Shown here in pieces: positions 1-7,098 of a DNA stretch of 42,224 nt. Position 1 is the first letter of the stretch; each line of letters starts with the position of its first letter. The position numbers and the translations under genes were made by a program. Under the pieces are notes generated by a model. It ran no database searches and was not told the DNA's origin. It worked only from the letters and a program-made list of their open reading frames with translations. This stretch comes from CAMTUW01 sp947085035 (GTDB lineage Bacteria > Actinomycetota > Coriobacteriia > Anaerosomatales > PHET01). The DNA lies in NCBI GenBank assembly GCA_947085035.1, contig CAMTUW010000024.1, forward strand, positions 1 through 42,224, in the 5' to 3' direction.

Positions 1-59
1 GCTCCGCCGGACAGCACTACCGCTGCCAGCGAAGCGAGTACGAGCAGAATTCGCTTCAT
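1..59 (-). CDS. N-terminus of an exported protein, cut by the window edge
   Basis: Only the first 19 codons are inside the window. The ATG at 57-59 is preceded by a purine-rich AAGGGGG about 10 bases upstream. The visible peptide begins MKRILLVLASLAAVVLSGG, a basic start followed by a hydrophobic stretch, which is a signal peptide or lipoprotein leader. The function cannot be told. It lies downstream of the unknown gene at 203-874 on the same strand, with a 143-bp gap in which I see no clear terminator. Confidence 0.5.
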   Translation of the reverse strand, partial: MKRILLVLASLAAVVLSGG

Positions 60-202
60 GGTGAGAAGACCCCCTTATCGAAAAACTGAGGATTGTGGTC
101 TTCTCCCATCCCGCTCGCGATGGAAGAACGCTGTCCGCTCCGCTCATTGTGTTGCCGACAGTGTTCGTTGTGCGAAGCATGGCGCCGGTCCCGAGGAAAA
201 AG

Positions 203-874
203 CTATTCGTTTGTCAGCAACCCGATGCGCCTGTTGATCGCATCGAGTGTGGCCCGCACCACGGAGTCGTTCTCGCTTTGACGAACGACAGCGGACCCCG
301 AGAAGGACTGCTCGCCGTGCACGGTGACGAGCGATACGCAGGAAACGGCGACGCGCTCCCTCCCCAACTGGACGATGGCCACGTCCTCCAGAGAAAACGT
401 GGTCTCGTCGGAGATGCACTGCCCTACCGCATCCAACGCGGCCGAGGCTATCTGGCGGAGTCGACCTGACTGGCTGGCAACGCCTGCGGACGCACCGACG
501 TACTCGACCCCATCGACCGCTACTGTGACGGTGGCGGCGGAGCGCAGGCCGGACACCGAGGCGTTCACTCCAACGATTCGGGGACGCGCCACGGCAGCGA
601 GCACGGGCGCCACGGATTCGATATCGACAGCCCCAGCGCCAAGCTGCGCTATCGAGATTTTACGATGGTCGACCGAGAGCCCGAACTCAGCCATGATCGC
701 GGATTCGATATCGCGGACCAGCTGCTTCGGGCTCTTCGTGGGCAACGCGAGGACGTGAATCTCAGATATCACACCTTGGTCGGTCGTCACGACGCGCGCG
801 GCCTTGATATCGGCTATCCGGGAGAGTGCGTCCTCGATGTCTTCAACGCGAACGCGGGAGACGCTTTGGTCCAT
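203..874 (-). CDS. Conserved hypothetical protein, 223 aa
   Basis: I do not recognise a named family with certainty. The protein is soluble, without signal peptide or membrane segment. The first ~75 residues contain a well-formed alpha/beta stretch with SEIHVLALPTKSPKQLVRDI and a DHRKISIAQL motif; I recall such an N-terminal module in uncharacterised proteins of Firmicutes and Actinobacteria. The remaining ~130 residues look like two related beta-alpha units (each with V-A/T-V-DGVEYVG or VAVSCVSLVTVHG-type strands followed by a helix containing ALDAV/TLDAI), suggesting an internal duplication. ATG at 872-874 with a G-rich stretch upstream. It follows hpf on the same strand but has its own candidate promoter at 950-979. 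Confidence 0.6.
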   Translation of the reverse strand: MDQSVSRVRVEDIEDALSRIADIKAARVVTTDQGVISEIHVLALPTKSPKQLVRDIESAIMAEFGLSVDHRKISIAQLGAGAVDIESVAPVLAAVARPRIVGVNASVSGLRSAATVTVAVDGVEYVGASAGVASQSGRLRQIASAALDAVGQCISDETTFSLEDVAIVQLGRERVAVSCVSLVTVHGEQSFSGSAVVRQSENDSVVRATLDAINRRIGLLTNE

Positions 875-949
875 TTCTGGGACCCCCTGCTACGAATAGG
901 CTGCGAATCTCCAAAGCGCTGTTCCACTTCACGCGCGGAATCTGGTATC

Positions 950-979
950 AGGGTATGTGTGACATGCGTCACATGTCAA
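950..979 (-). promoter_or_regulatory. Candidate promoter with CRP/FNR-type palindrome in its spacer
   Basis: On the minus strand a perfect -35 TTGACA (974-979) is followed, 18 bp later, by TACCCT (950-955). The palindrome TGTGACGCATGTCACA (958-973) fills most of the spacer. It matches the CRP-family consensus TGTGA-N6-TCACA exactly. The position between -35 and -10 would suit repression. The gene driven would be 203-874, with a leader near 70 nt. An outer imperfect repeat (944-953 with 980-990) encloses the palindrome, so the region could also form a hairpin after hpf. Confidence 0.45.
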
Positions 980-994
980 CCTCAGATACCCCCA

Positions 995-1555
995 TCAGTT
1001 CTCAGGCTGAATCAACCCGTAGTCGCCGTCGTGGCGACGATAGAGCACATTGATCGTGTCGGCATCGGCATTGGTGAAGACGAAGAAGTCGTGGCCGAGC
1101 AGCTCCATCTGCAGAATCGCCTCGTCCTCGCTCATCGGCTTGGTGTCGACGAGCTTGGTCCGGACGATCCGACCGACTCCCTCTTCGACCTCGCCGAGAC
1201 CGGCGATCTCCGTTCCTCCCGCGACTGTTCTCACGGCAACCTTGCCGTTTCGGCGATCGAGCAGCTTCGTCTTGTACTTGCGCATCTGGCGCTCAAGCTT
1301 CTCGGAAACGAGATCGATTGCCGCGTACATGTCGGGAGCGGCCTCTTCGGCTCGCACCACGACCCCCTTGACCCGCGCGGTCACCTCGGCGACGTCACGG
1401 TTCTTGTTAGCCGGGTTCTTCTCGACGCGCAATACGACGTCCACGACCATCTCCTCGCGATCATGGACTTTGCTGACCTTAGAGATCTTCTCTTCCGCGT
1501 ACTCGCGGATAGCGTCGGTAACGGGCATGTGGCGTCCGGTCACCCTGATCTGCAT
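995..1555 (-). CDS. hpf: Ribosome hibernation promoting factor, long form
   Basis: 186 aa. The N-terminal S30AE domain (about residues 1-105, MQIRVTGRHMPVTDAIREYA) binds the 30S decoding region; a linker of about 25 residues leads to the C-terminal dimerisation domain (about 130-186, IVRTKLVDTKPMSEDEAILQ and the end DGDYGLIQPEN). This two-domain length is that of long HPF, which dimerises 70S ribosomes into inactive 100S particles in stationary phase. The start at 1553-1555 was chosen because GAGGAGG lies 6-9 bases upstream and the S30AE domain begins there; an upstream in-frame Met gives a 64-residue extension without similarity. It follows the ABC ATPase gene with a 67-bp gap. Confidence 0.95.
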   Translation of the reverse strand: MQIRVTGRHMPVTDAIREYAEEKISKVSKVHDREEMVVDVVLRVEKNPANKNRDVAEVTARVKGVVVRAEEAAPDMYAAIDLVSEKLERQMRKYKTKLLDRRNGKVAVRTVAGGTEIAGLGEVEEGVGRIVRTKLVDTKPMSEDEAILQMELLGHDFFVFTNADADTINVLYRRHDGDYGLIQPEN

Positions 1556-1622
1556 GGCGTCGGCCTCCTCGTCGGTGTCAGTCCCTGTGTGAAGAAGATA
1601 CCCGTTCGGCGGCCTCGCCTCG

Positions 1623-2366
1623 CTATGCGATGTGGCCGAGAAAATCTTTCGTGCGATCGGACGTGGGATGGTCGAACACCTCGGAGGGAGTCCCCTGCTC
1701 GACGATGACGCCTTCGTCCATGAACACGACCCGGTCCGCGACTTCACGGGCGAAGCCCATCTCGTGAGTGACGACCATCATCGTCATGCCGCCCTTTGCG
1801 AGCAACTTCATGACGTCGAGCACACCTCGCACAAGCTCGGGATCGAGCGCGGAGGTCACCTCGTCGAACAGCATCACGTGCGGGTCCATCGCGAGCGAAC
1901 GGGCTATCGCGACTCGCTGCTGCTGTCCACCGGACAGCTGAGAGGGATACGCGTCGACCTTGTCGCTCAACCCAACGAGCGTCAGCTGTTCGATCGCGAT
2001 ACGAGCCGCCTCGGCCTTCTGGCGCTTGAGGACCCGTTGCTGCGCGAGCATGACGTTGCCTTTGACGGTCAGGTGAGGAAACAGATTGAACTGCTGAAAC
2101 ACCATGCCGATGCGCTCACGCACATGGTTGATGTCCACGCTCCTGCCCGTGACCTCGACGTCCTCGAACCAGATCTCGCCCCCCGAAGATTCTTCCAGGC
2201 GATTCACGCAACGCAGCAGGGTGGACTTGCCTGAGCCGGACGGGCCGAGAATCACGACGACCTCGCCCTTGTCGACCTCGAGGTCGACGCCTCTGAGCAC
2301 CTCGAGGTCGCCGAATGACTTGTGGAGATTGTTGATCCGGATGATCGCCTGCTTCTCCGTCATCAT
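1623..2366 (-). CDS. Polar amino acid ABC transporter, ATP-binding subunit
   Basis: 247 aa, the usual size for the GlnQ/HisP/ArtP group. Walker A GPSGSGKST (about residue 41), Q-loop in VFQQFNLFPHLTV, signature LSGGQQQR, Walker B VMLFDEVTSALDP and H-loop VVTHEMGF are all intact. It powers import through the adjacent permease at the cytoplasmic face. The start codon overlaps the permease stop (ATGA at 2363-2366), so the two are translationally coupled. The ArgR-like box before the binding-protein gene suggests arginine or another basic amino acid as substrate, but this is inference; sequence alone only gives the polar amino acid class. Confidence 0.95.
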   Translation of the reverse strand: MMTEKQAIIRINNLHKSFGDLEVLRGVDLEVDKGEVVVILGPSGSGKSTLLRCVNRLEESSGGEIWFEDVEVTGRSVDINHVRERIGMVFQQFNLFPHLTVKGNVMLAQQRVLKRQKAEAARIAIEQLTLVGLSDKVDAYPSQLSGGQQQRVAIARSLAMDPHVMLFDEVTSALDPELVRGVLDVMKLLAKGGMTMMVVTHEMGFAREVADRVVFMDEGVIVEQGTPSEVFDHPTSDRTKDFLGHIA

Positions 2367-3232
2367 GGCCTGACTCCGCTTCGACGCTGGTTCAGTGGAA
2401 TGAGGTCACTGTGCGCAACGACATGCTCGGAATCGATGTTTCCTGCTGTGAGCGGTGGCCGCTTGCCTGACGAGCCGCCCTCTGACTCGGCCAGCCGATC
2501 CTCGAGGCGACTGACGAGGCGACCCAGCGGAATCGTCAGAACCAGGTAGAACGCCGCAGCAACGACGTACGAGGACTGATTGTAGGTCGAAGCGGCGAAC
2601 TCCCGGGCACGCAACGTCATCTCAGCGATACCCACTCCCGAGAGCAGCGCGGTGTCCTTGAAGATGAGGATGAACTCGCTCATCAGGGTGGGAAGGATCC
2701 TGCGGATCGTCTGCGGGATGATGACGAACGTCATCGATTGCGGCATCGTCATCCCGAGCGAGCGGGCCGCTTCCATCTGGCCGCGTGCGATGGACTGGAT
2801 GCCGGCTCGGAGGATCTCGGCTGTGTAGGCCGCGGAGTTCAGAGACAGCACCGCGAAGCCACGCAGGTAGAAGGTGAAGTCCAGGCCGAACAGGAACGGC
2901 TGCTTCACCCACGGATTGCCCCTCACCATGTCCCCGTACCACGGGAGCAGCGTGAAGCCGAAGTACACGATCAGTATCTGCAAGAACAGCGGCGTGCCGC
3001 GAACCACATCGACGTACAGCGTGGCCGGCCAGCGCAGCCACCACCTCCGCGACATCTTCATGAACGCGAGAAGGAGGCCCCCGGGGATCGCCGTCAGAAA
3101 CGAGCCCACACCGAACAGAATGGAGACCGGGAACGCCTTGAAGATGACAGGAAGTGAGTCACGCATCACCTCGAAAGAGAAGAACAAACGCGTCAGCGCG
3201 TTCGTCTCCCACCACGTCATGAAGACATCCAC
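2363..3232 (-). CDS. Polar amino acid ABC transporter, permease subunit
   Basis: 289 aa membrane protein of the HisMQ/GlnP family. The EAA loop that contacts the ATPase is clear (QMEAARSLGMTMPQSMTFVI near residue 165), as is the family motif VRGTPLFLQILIVYF near residue 80. About five to six membrane helices follow an N-terminal segment. The C-terminal ~40 residues (after RLEDRLAESE) are a hydrophilic tail longer than usual, and no function is evident. Only one permease gene is present, so the transporter probably uses a homodimer. It is separated from the binding-protein gene by a strong intrinsic terminator. Confidence 0.93.
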   Translation of the reverse strand: MDVFMTWWETNALTRLFFSFEVMRDSLPVIFKAFPVSILFGVGSFLTAIPGGLLLAFMKMSRRWWLRWPATLYVDVVRGTPLFLQILIVYFGFTLLPWYGDMVRGNPWVKQPFLFGLDFTFYLRGFAVLSLNSAAYTAEILRAGIQSIARGQMEAARSLGMTMPQSMTFVIIPQTIRRILPTLMSEFILIFKDTALLSGVGIAEMTLRAREFAASTYNQSSYVVAAAFYLVLTIPLGRLVSRLEDRLAESEGGSSGKRPPLTAGNIDSEHVVAHSDLIPLNQRRSGVRP

Positions 3233-3259
3233 ACGTCACTCCCTCGATTCGCGGGCGAG

Positions 3260-3299
3260 AAAAAGGGGAACCGGCACCATGCTCTGTGCCGGTCCCCCC
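3260..3299 (-). terminator. Intrinsic terminator inside the ABC transporter operon
   Basis: On the minus strand GGGGGACCGGCAC pairs with GTGCCGGTTCCCC around an 8-base loop and is followed by TTTTTC. It lies between the stop of the binding-protein gene (3333) and the permease start (3232). Partial read-through would explain high binding protein and low permease/ATPase output, as known for other SBP-first operons. Confidence 0.85.
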
Positions 3300-3332
3300 A
3301 CTCTATCAGCTATTGAGCCGTGTGCGATGCCC

Positions 3333-4163
3333 CTACGGGATCGACAGCGGGTCGGCGCCGAACCACTTCTTGTAGATCTCGACGTACGTACCGTCAGCCT
3401 TGACCTCGGCCAACGCGATGTTGACGGCATCTCTGAGCTCGGTGTTCGCCTTGTTGAAGGCGAAACCGTACTGCTCGCCGGTCGGGATCTCGGCAACGAC
3501 CTGCGCCTTGCGAGCCGGATCCTTCACGATGTCTTGCGAGATCGGAGCGTCGTTGATGACCGCGGCGACATCGCCGGCGCCCAGCGCGCCGAACGCTGCA
3601 AGGATGTCATCGTAGGGAGTGATGACGACGCCCCTGGGCGCGAGATTCTCCTGGGCCCAGATCTCACCGGTGGTGCCGGACTGCACGCCCACCTTGACGC
3701 CCTTCTTGAGATCGTCGACGGTCTTGACCGCTGAATCGATCGGAACGGCGAGCGACTGGTTGGAGTTGATGTAGGGATCCGAGAAGTCGATGGCTTCCTT
3801 GCGCTTCTCGGTGATGGTCATCGCTGAGGCGACCATGTCGAACTCGGTGCCGGCCTGCAGGCCGGTGATCAGCGCGTCGAACTTGTAGGTCTTGAACTCC
3901 GCCGTCATGCCAAGCTTCTCGGCGATGGCGTTCATCATGTCGACGTCGAATCCTTCGGTGACTCCGTTGACCACGGCTTCGAACGGCGGGTAGGCCGTGT
4001 CCGAGCCGATGATGATCACGCCCGGCGTGAGGGTGCTGACGGCGGGCTCTTCAGCATCCGGCTTCTCCACAGGCTTCTCCTGGCCACAACCCGCGAGCGC
4101 CCCGAGGGCGAACACGAGCATCAGTGCCATGAGAAGCGACAGCATCCTGCGACTCTTCAGCAT
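3333..4163 (-). CDS. Amino acid ABC transporter substrate-binding lipoprotein
   Basis: 276 aa, SBP family 3. A lipoprotein signal peptide ends in LGALAGC with the lipidated Cys at residue 26. The mature part has the family signature region PPFEAVVNGVTEGFDVDMMN and the usual order of blocks (FDALITGLQAGTEFDMVASA; GVQSGTTGEIW; YDDILAAFGALGAGDVAAVI). It would be anchored outside the membrane and feed the permease encoded next. The start at 4163 has a very strong AAGGAGGAAAG ribosome site; the longer in-frame reading from 4247 has none. Expression probably starts at the promoter overlapping the ArgR-like box at 4233-4246. Confidence 0.95.
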   Translation of the reverse strand: MLKSRRMLSLLMALMLVFALGALAGCGQEKPVEKPDAEEPAVSTLTPGVIIIGSDTAYPPFEAVVNGVTEGFDVDMMNAIAEKLGMTAEFKTYKFDALITGLQAGTEFDMVASAMTITEKRKEAIDFSDPYINSNQSLAVPIDSAVKTVDDLKKGVKVGVQSGTTGEIWAQENLAPRGVVITPYDDILAAFGALGAGDVAAVINDAPISQDIVKDPARKAQVVAEIPTGEQYGFAFNKANTELRDAVNIALAEVKADGTYVEIYKKWFGADPLSIP

Positions 4164-4232
4164 CTTTCCTCCTTGAACACGGTTGACGGTGCACTCGAGC
4201 CTGAGCATCAGTGCGCTCGCACTGGGCCAGGG

Positions 4233-4246
4233 TGCATAATCATACA
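4233..4246 (-). promoter_or_regulatory. ArgR-like operator overlapping a -10 box
   Basis: TGCATAATCATACA fits the ARG-box pattern TGNATWWWWATNCA at all but one position. Read on the minus strand it contains TATGAT (4239-4244), a plausible -10 for the binding-protein gene at 3333-4163; the -35 is poor. A second half-site, TTATGCA, lies at 4280-4286. Regulation of the importer by an ArgR-family repressor is inferred from the motif only. Confidence 0.4.
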
Positions 4247-4312
4247 CTTCATCTGCAACATTGTGGTAATTCGCACGTTTTATGCACGATACCGACAGTT
4301 ATATACAGTCAA

Positions 4313-5158
4313 TCATGGGGAGACGGTCTCCTCGTCAGACGCGGGAGCAGCGAGCTCGGGGAACTCCCCCACCCACTTGGCTCGAAGAGTGTTGAGCACG
4401 TCTCCCGCCGCGAGCTCGTCGAGTGCGGCCCTGACCGCGTCGTTGAGGGCAGTGTTATCGGCAGCGACGGCCACAGCCAGCGGCATCGTCGGTCCGATCT
4501 GTCCCGCGAGGTGGACCACGGGGAAGTCGCGGGCGATATACGCGCCGACCAGCGCGTCACCCGCCACGACTCCGATCCTTCCGGCAACGAGCGCCTCTAT
4601 CGCCTCACGCAACGTGGGGAACGGCTTGATCATGTCGGAGTCGTACTCTGCCTGGAGTATCCAAAACGACTCGGAACCCTGCTGGGCGCCGATGGGCAAC
4701 GGGAGCGCGGAATCGAGCGAGAGAGTCGGCTCGATCGAGGCTGTTCCCTCTGTCGCGACGAACAGCGCGGGAGCATTCGATATGTAGCTTCCCGCGAGTG
4801 ACATCGCCGAGAGCGAGGACGTGTTCGGCGGCACGGACAAGACGATGTCGACGGTGCCTTGCGCAAGAGCCGTGGCCGCCTCGGAGGGAGGGACGTCGAC
4901 GAATTCGACCGTCAGCCCGAGGTTCGCCGCTACCGCAGACGCGATGTCGATGTCGAGACCGGCCTCTTTCCCCGCATCCTTGCCCGCGAAGGGCGGCGTG
5001 CTCAGATCGACACCGGCCTTGAGTACCCCTGCCGTGCTGATCGCCGGAGGGGCCACCTTCGACTCGAGCTTCACGACCTCCTCGCGCGAGCAGCCACCCG
5101 CGCCGAGCAAAGCCGTCGCAACAATGAGTGCACCTGCGATTCGCGCCGATCGTGTCAT
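4313..5158 (-). CDS. Second substrate-binding lipoprotein (SBP family 3), orphan
   Basis: 281 aa. The signal peptide ends GAGGC (Cys 23), a weak but acceptable lipobox. The mature protein has the family-3 layout: LKAGVDLSTPPFAG, an EAGLDIDIASAVAANLGLTV block, ALAQGTVDIVLSVPP and the C-terminal DVLNTLRAKWVGEFPEL. It is only distantly related to the binding protein at 3333-4163 and has no permease or ATPase of its own beside it. It may share the neighbouring transporter or act as a sensor. The start at 5158 has GGTGAAGGGGA upstream. The 300 bases upstream contain a structured RNA candidate in the same direction. Confidence 0.85.
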   Translation of the reverse strand: MTRSARIAGALIVATALLGAGGCSREEVVKLESKVAPPAISTAGVLKAGVDLSTPPFAGKDAGKEAGLDIDIASAVAANLGLTVEFVDVPPSEAATALAQGTVDIVLSVPPNTSSLSAMSLAGSYISNAPALFVATEGTASIEPTLSLDSALPLPIGAQQGSESFWILQAEYDSDMIKPFPTLREAIEALVAGRIGVVAGDALVGAYIARDFPVVHLAGQIGPTMPLAVAVAADNTALNDAVRAALDELAAGDVLNTLRAKWVGEFPELAAPASDEETVSP

Positions 5159-5218
5159 CAGATCCCCTTCACCTTCCAGTGGGCGCTTCCCCCCGGCTGA
5201 CCTGGTCTTTGACCCCAC

Positions 5219-5480
5219 ACTCGCATACCGGGGCTTTTGCTTGATGTGATCTCACTACCGGCCCTCTCGCCCGCCAGCCGTGATGGCTGGACCGGACGGT
5301 ACGACTTACCCCTAAGATGCGCCATGCTCGCGCGGTGACCCGTGGGCCACCGGCTTACGTGGGTCCTTTCGGCCGCATCTACCTTGGACTGAGGCGCTTG
5401 CGCGCCCGCAACCACAGACCCGGGAGGAAGCAAGCGAGATTCTAACACGCTGGGCACCTCCAGGGTGCGGCCACGCACCA
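5219..5480 (-). ncRNA. Unassigned structured RNA candidate between comF and the SBP gene
   Basis: No gene fits these 262 bp. On the minus strand there are several stable helices: GGCGC-GCAA-GCGCC (GNRA loop, about 5392-5405), the alternative pairing CGCTTGC (5430-5436) with GCAAGCG (5395-5401) that excludes it, AGATGCG (5374-5380) closing on CGCATCT (5314-5320), GGCC-GAAA-GGACC inside that stem, and GGTGGCCC-AC-GGGTCACC. Further down CCAGCC pairs with GGCTGG (about 5274-5290). GNRA loops appear only in the minus-strand reading. It could be a cis-regulatory leader of the SBP gene or a free RNA. I could not match it to a riboswitch, T-box, 6S, SRP or RNase P consensus. Confidence 0.4.
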
Positions 5481-6164
5481 TCACCACGCACGTGCGAGAA
5501 CCGCGACGCGAACACTGAGGGCTCCCGCGCGCAACAACTCTCCCGCAGCGGCGTCGACCGTCGCCCCCGTCGTCAACACGTCGTCGACGATGAGGATCCT
5601 CGGTGGCGGGCGATCGGTGACACTGAAGGTCCGGAGCGCGTTCGCGGCCCGCGCGGCTTTCCCCAGCGACCGCTGATCTCGCGCGGCCGACCTCGCGAGA
5701 AGCCCCACGAGCGGGGCTCCCATGCCGACGGCGACCGGCTCGGCGATCGCGCGGCCGTGGTCGAATCCGCGTCGCGCGAGCGCGGCACGCGTGGGCGGAA
5801 CCCAGGTCACCGCATCGGCCCAACTCGACCAGTCAGCCACGAGACGCTGCGCGAGCAGTCCGCCCAGCAGCGGTCCCAGCCGTCTGTCGCCAGCGTCCTT
5901 GTGCAGCACCACAGCGCGAGCCAGCCCCCCGTCAAGCACCCCCAGCGCATGCGCCGCCTCGAACGCGTACTGAGTCGTCCAGCATTCCGTGCAGACGAGA
6001 CGCCCATACGGAGCTCCGCAGGCCGGACATGCGTGAGACTGCTCGATACGAGGCAGGTTCGCGTCGCACGCGCCGCACAGCAGCACGCCCGGCAACTCGC
6101 ACCCCGCGCACCGCGTCGGAGCCAAGAGCTCCGCAACCGCCTCAAGTAACCGCACCACGCCCAC
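5481..6164 (-). CDS. comF: ComF family phosphoribosyltransferase-like protein
   Basis: 227 aa. The N-terminal ~65 residues hold a zinc-ribbon with CAGC, CGAC, CPAC and CTEC pairs. The C-terminal part is the type I phosphoribosyltransferase fold with the PRPP loop ILIVDDVLTTGATV near residue 190 and an RRGFDH motif. ComF proteins are needed for uptake of transforming DNA in naturally competent bacteria, but related GntX proteins occur widely, so competence is not proven by this gene alone. It lies 16 bp downstream of the AEC permease gene, probably co-transcribed. Confidence 0.9.
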   Translation of the reverse strand: MGVVRLLEAVAELLAPTRCAGCELPGVLLCGACDANLPRIEQSHACPACGAPYGRLVCTECWTTQYAFEAAHALGVLDGGLARAVVLHKDAGDRRLGPLLGGLLAQRLVADWSSWADAVTWVPPTRAALARRGFDHGRAIAEPVAVGMGAPLVGLLARSAARDQRSLGKAARAANALRTFSVTDRPPPRILIVDDVLTTGATVDAAAGELLRAGALSVRVAVLARAW

Positions 6165-6180
6165 TCTCGCGCGTCGGCGT

Positions 6181-7092
6181 CTAGAACGCGACGGCCTGCA
6201 CGAGCGGGATGGTCACCGCCGCGAGCAGCGTCGTGACGAAGATCGCCGACGCGATGAAATCCGTGTCCAGACCGAACCGCTCGCCAACCACCAGTGTGAG
6301 CATCATCGCCGGCATGCCGGCCTGAAGCGCTCCGACTCGCAACACGTCGCCTTCAAGAAACATGCCTCCGACCACCAGCGCGATCACTGGGGCGATCGCG
6401 AGACGCATGAGCGCCACGAGAGCCACGTCAGCCGCACCCCGCACCATCGCACGCGGACGCAGCATCACCCCGACCGAGAGCATGATGAGCGGCGCGACCA
6501 TACTAGCGAGCAGGTCTAAACCCGAACTTACCGCCGTCGGAATCACGACCGGCCGCAGTACCAGCGCCGCCAACAGCGCGATCACCGCAGGGAAGGTCAG
6601 GAGCTCACGCACGAGATTGAGGCGCGAACTCCTCCCCTTGCCGAACCGCGCCGCGAGCGGGAATCCCACAAGCACCAGCGCGAAGACGGTTCCGAACACG
6701 TCAGAGAAGACCGCGAGCGGCACTGCGCTCGCCCCGAGCAGCGCCGCCGTGACCGGATATCCGATGTAGCCCGTGTTGCCGAACGCGCACACGAGCATGA
6801 AGGCCCCCCGCCGCGACGGGTCGCTCGCCCGCACGTGCGAGAGCGCCCACGCGATCGCGAGAACGACTCCGAACACGATCCACGAGATCGCGACGACTCG
6901 CCACAGATCCGGCCCCAGTCGTACCCCGTGCACCGCGCGAAACACGAAGGCCGGCAGCCCCGCGTAGATGATGATCGCGTTGAGCGGCTTGGCGTCTTCG
7001 CTTCGCAGCAACCCCATGGCGCGCAGGATGGCGCCCACGCCGACCAGCGCGGCGAAGGTGAGGATCGTCGACGCCAGAGCGTCTCCCGGCAC
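6181..7092 (-). CDS. AEC family (auxin efflux carrier-like) membrane transporter
   Basis: 303 aa, about ten predicted membrane helices with the two-repeat arrangement of PF03547. Recognisable blocks include NAIIIYAGLPAFVFRAV, VCAFGNTGYIGYPVT (the crossover with conserved Asn, Gly and Pro) and ALQAGMPAMMLTLVVGERFG near the C-terminus. Members move organic acids or amino acids; the substrate cannot be read from sequence. GTG start at 7092, only 6 bp after the mtnA stop, so it belongs to the mtnA transcript. Placement beside methylthioribose-phosphate and SAH salvage genes is suggestive but not proof of a related substrate. Confidence 0.88.
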   Translation of the reverse strand: MPGDALASTILTFAALVGVGAILRAMGLLRSEDAKPLNAIIIYAGLPAFVFRAVHGVRLGPDLWRVVAISWIVFGVVLAIAWALSHVRASDPSRRGAFMLVCAFGNTGYIGYPVTAALLGASAVPLAVFSDVFGTVFALVLVGFPLAARFGKGRSSRLNLVRELLTFPAVIALLAALVLRPVVIPTAVSSGLDLLASMVAPLIMLSVGVMLRPRAMVRGAADVALVALMRLAIAPVIALVVGGMFLEGDVLRVGALQAGMPAMMLTLVVGERFGLDTDFIASAIFVTTLLAAVTIPLVQAVAF

Positions 7093-7098
7093 CGCTCT

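Noticed and set aside
5320..5360. T-box-like GGGTCACCGCG in the RNA candidate
   Set aside because: The T-box needs GGGTGGNACCGCG; two bases are missing, and no stem I or specifier loop is seen.
5415..5440. SRP-like CAGACCCGGGAGGAAGCAAGC on the plus strand
   Set aside because: It resembles the SRP domain IV core at about 16 of 21 positions, but flanking arms do not pair as in SRP RNA, and the stable folds are on the other strand.
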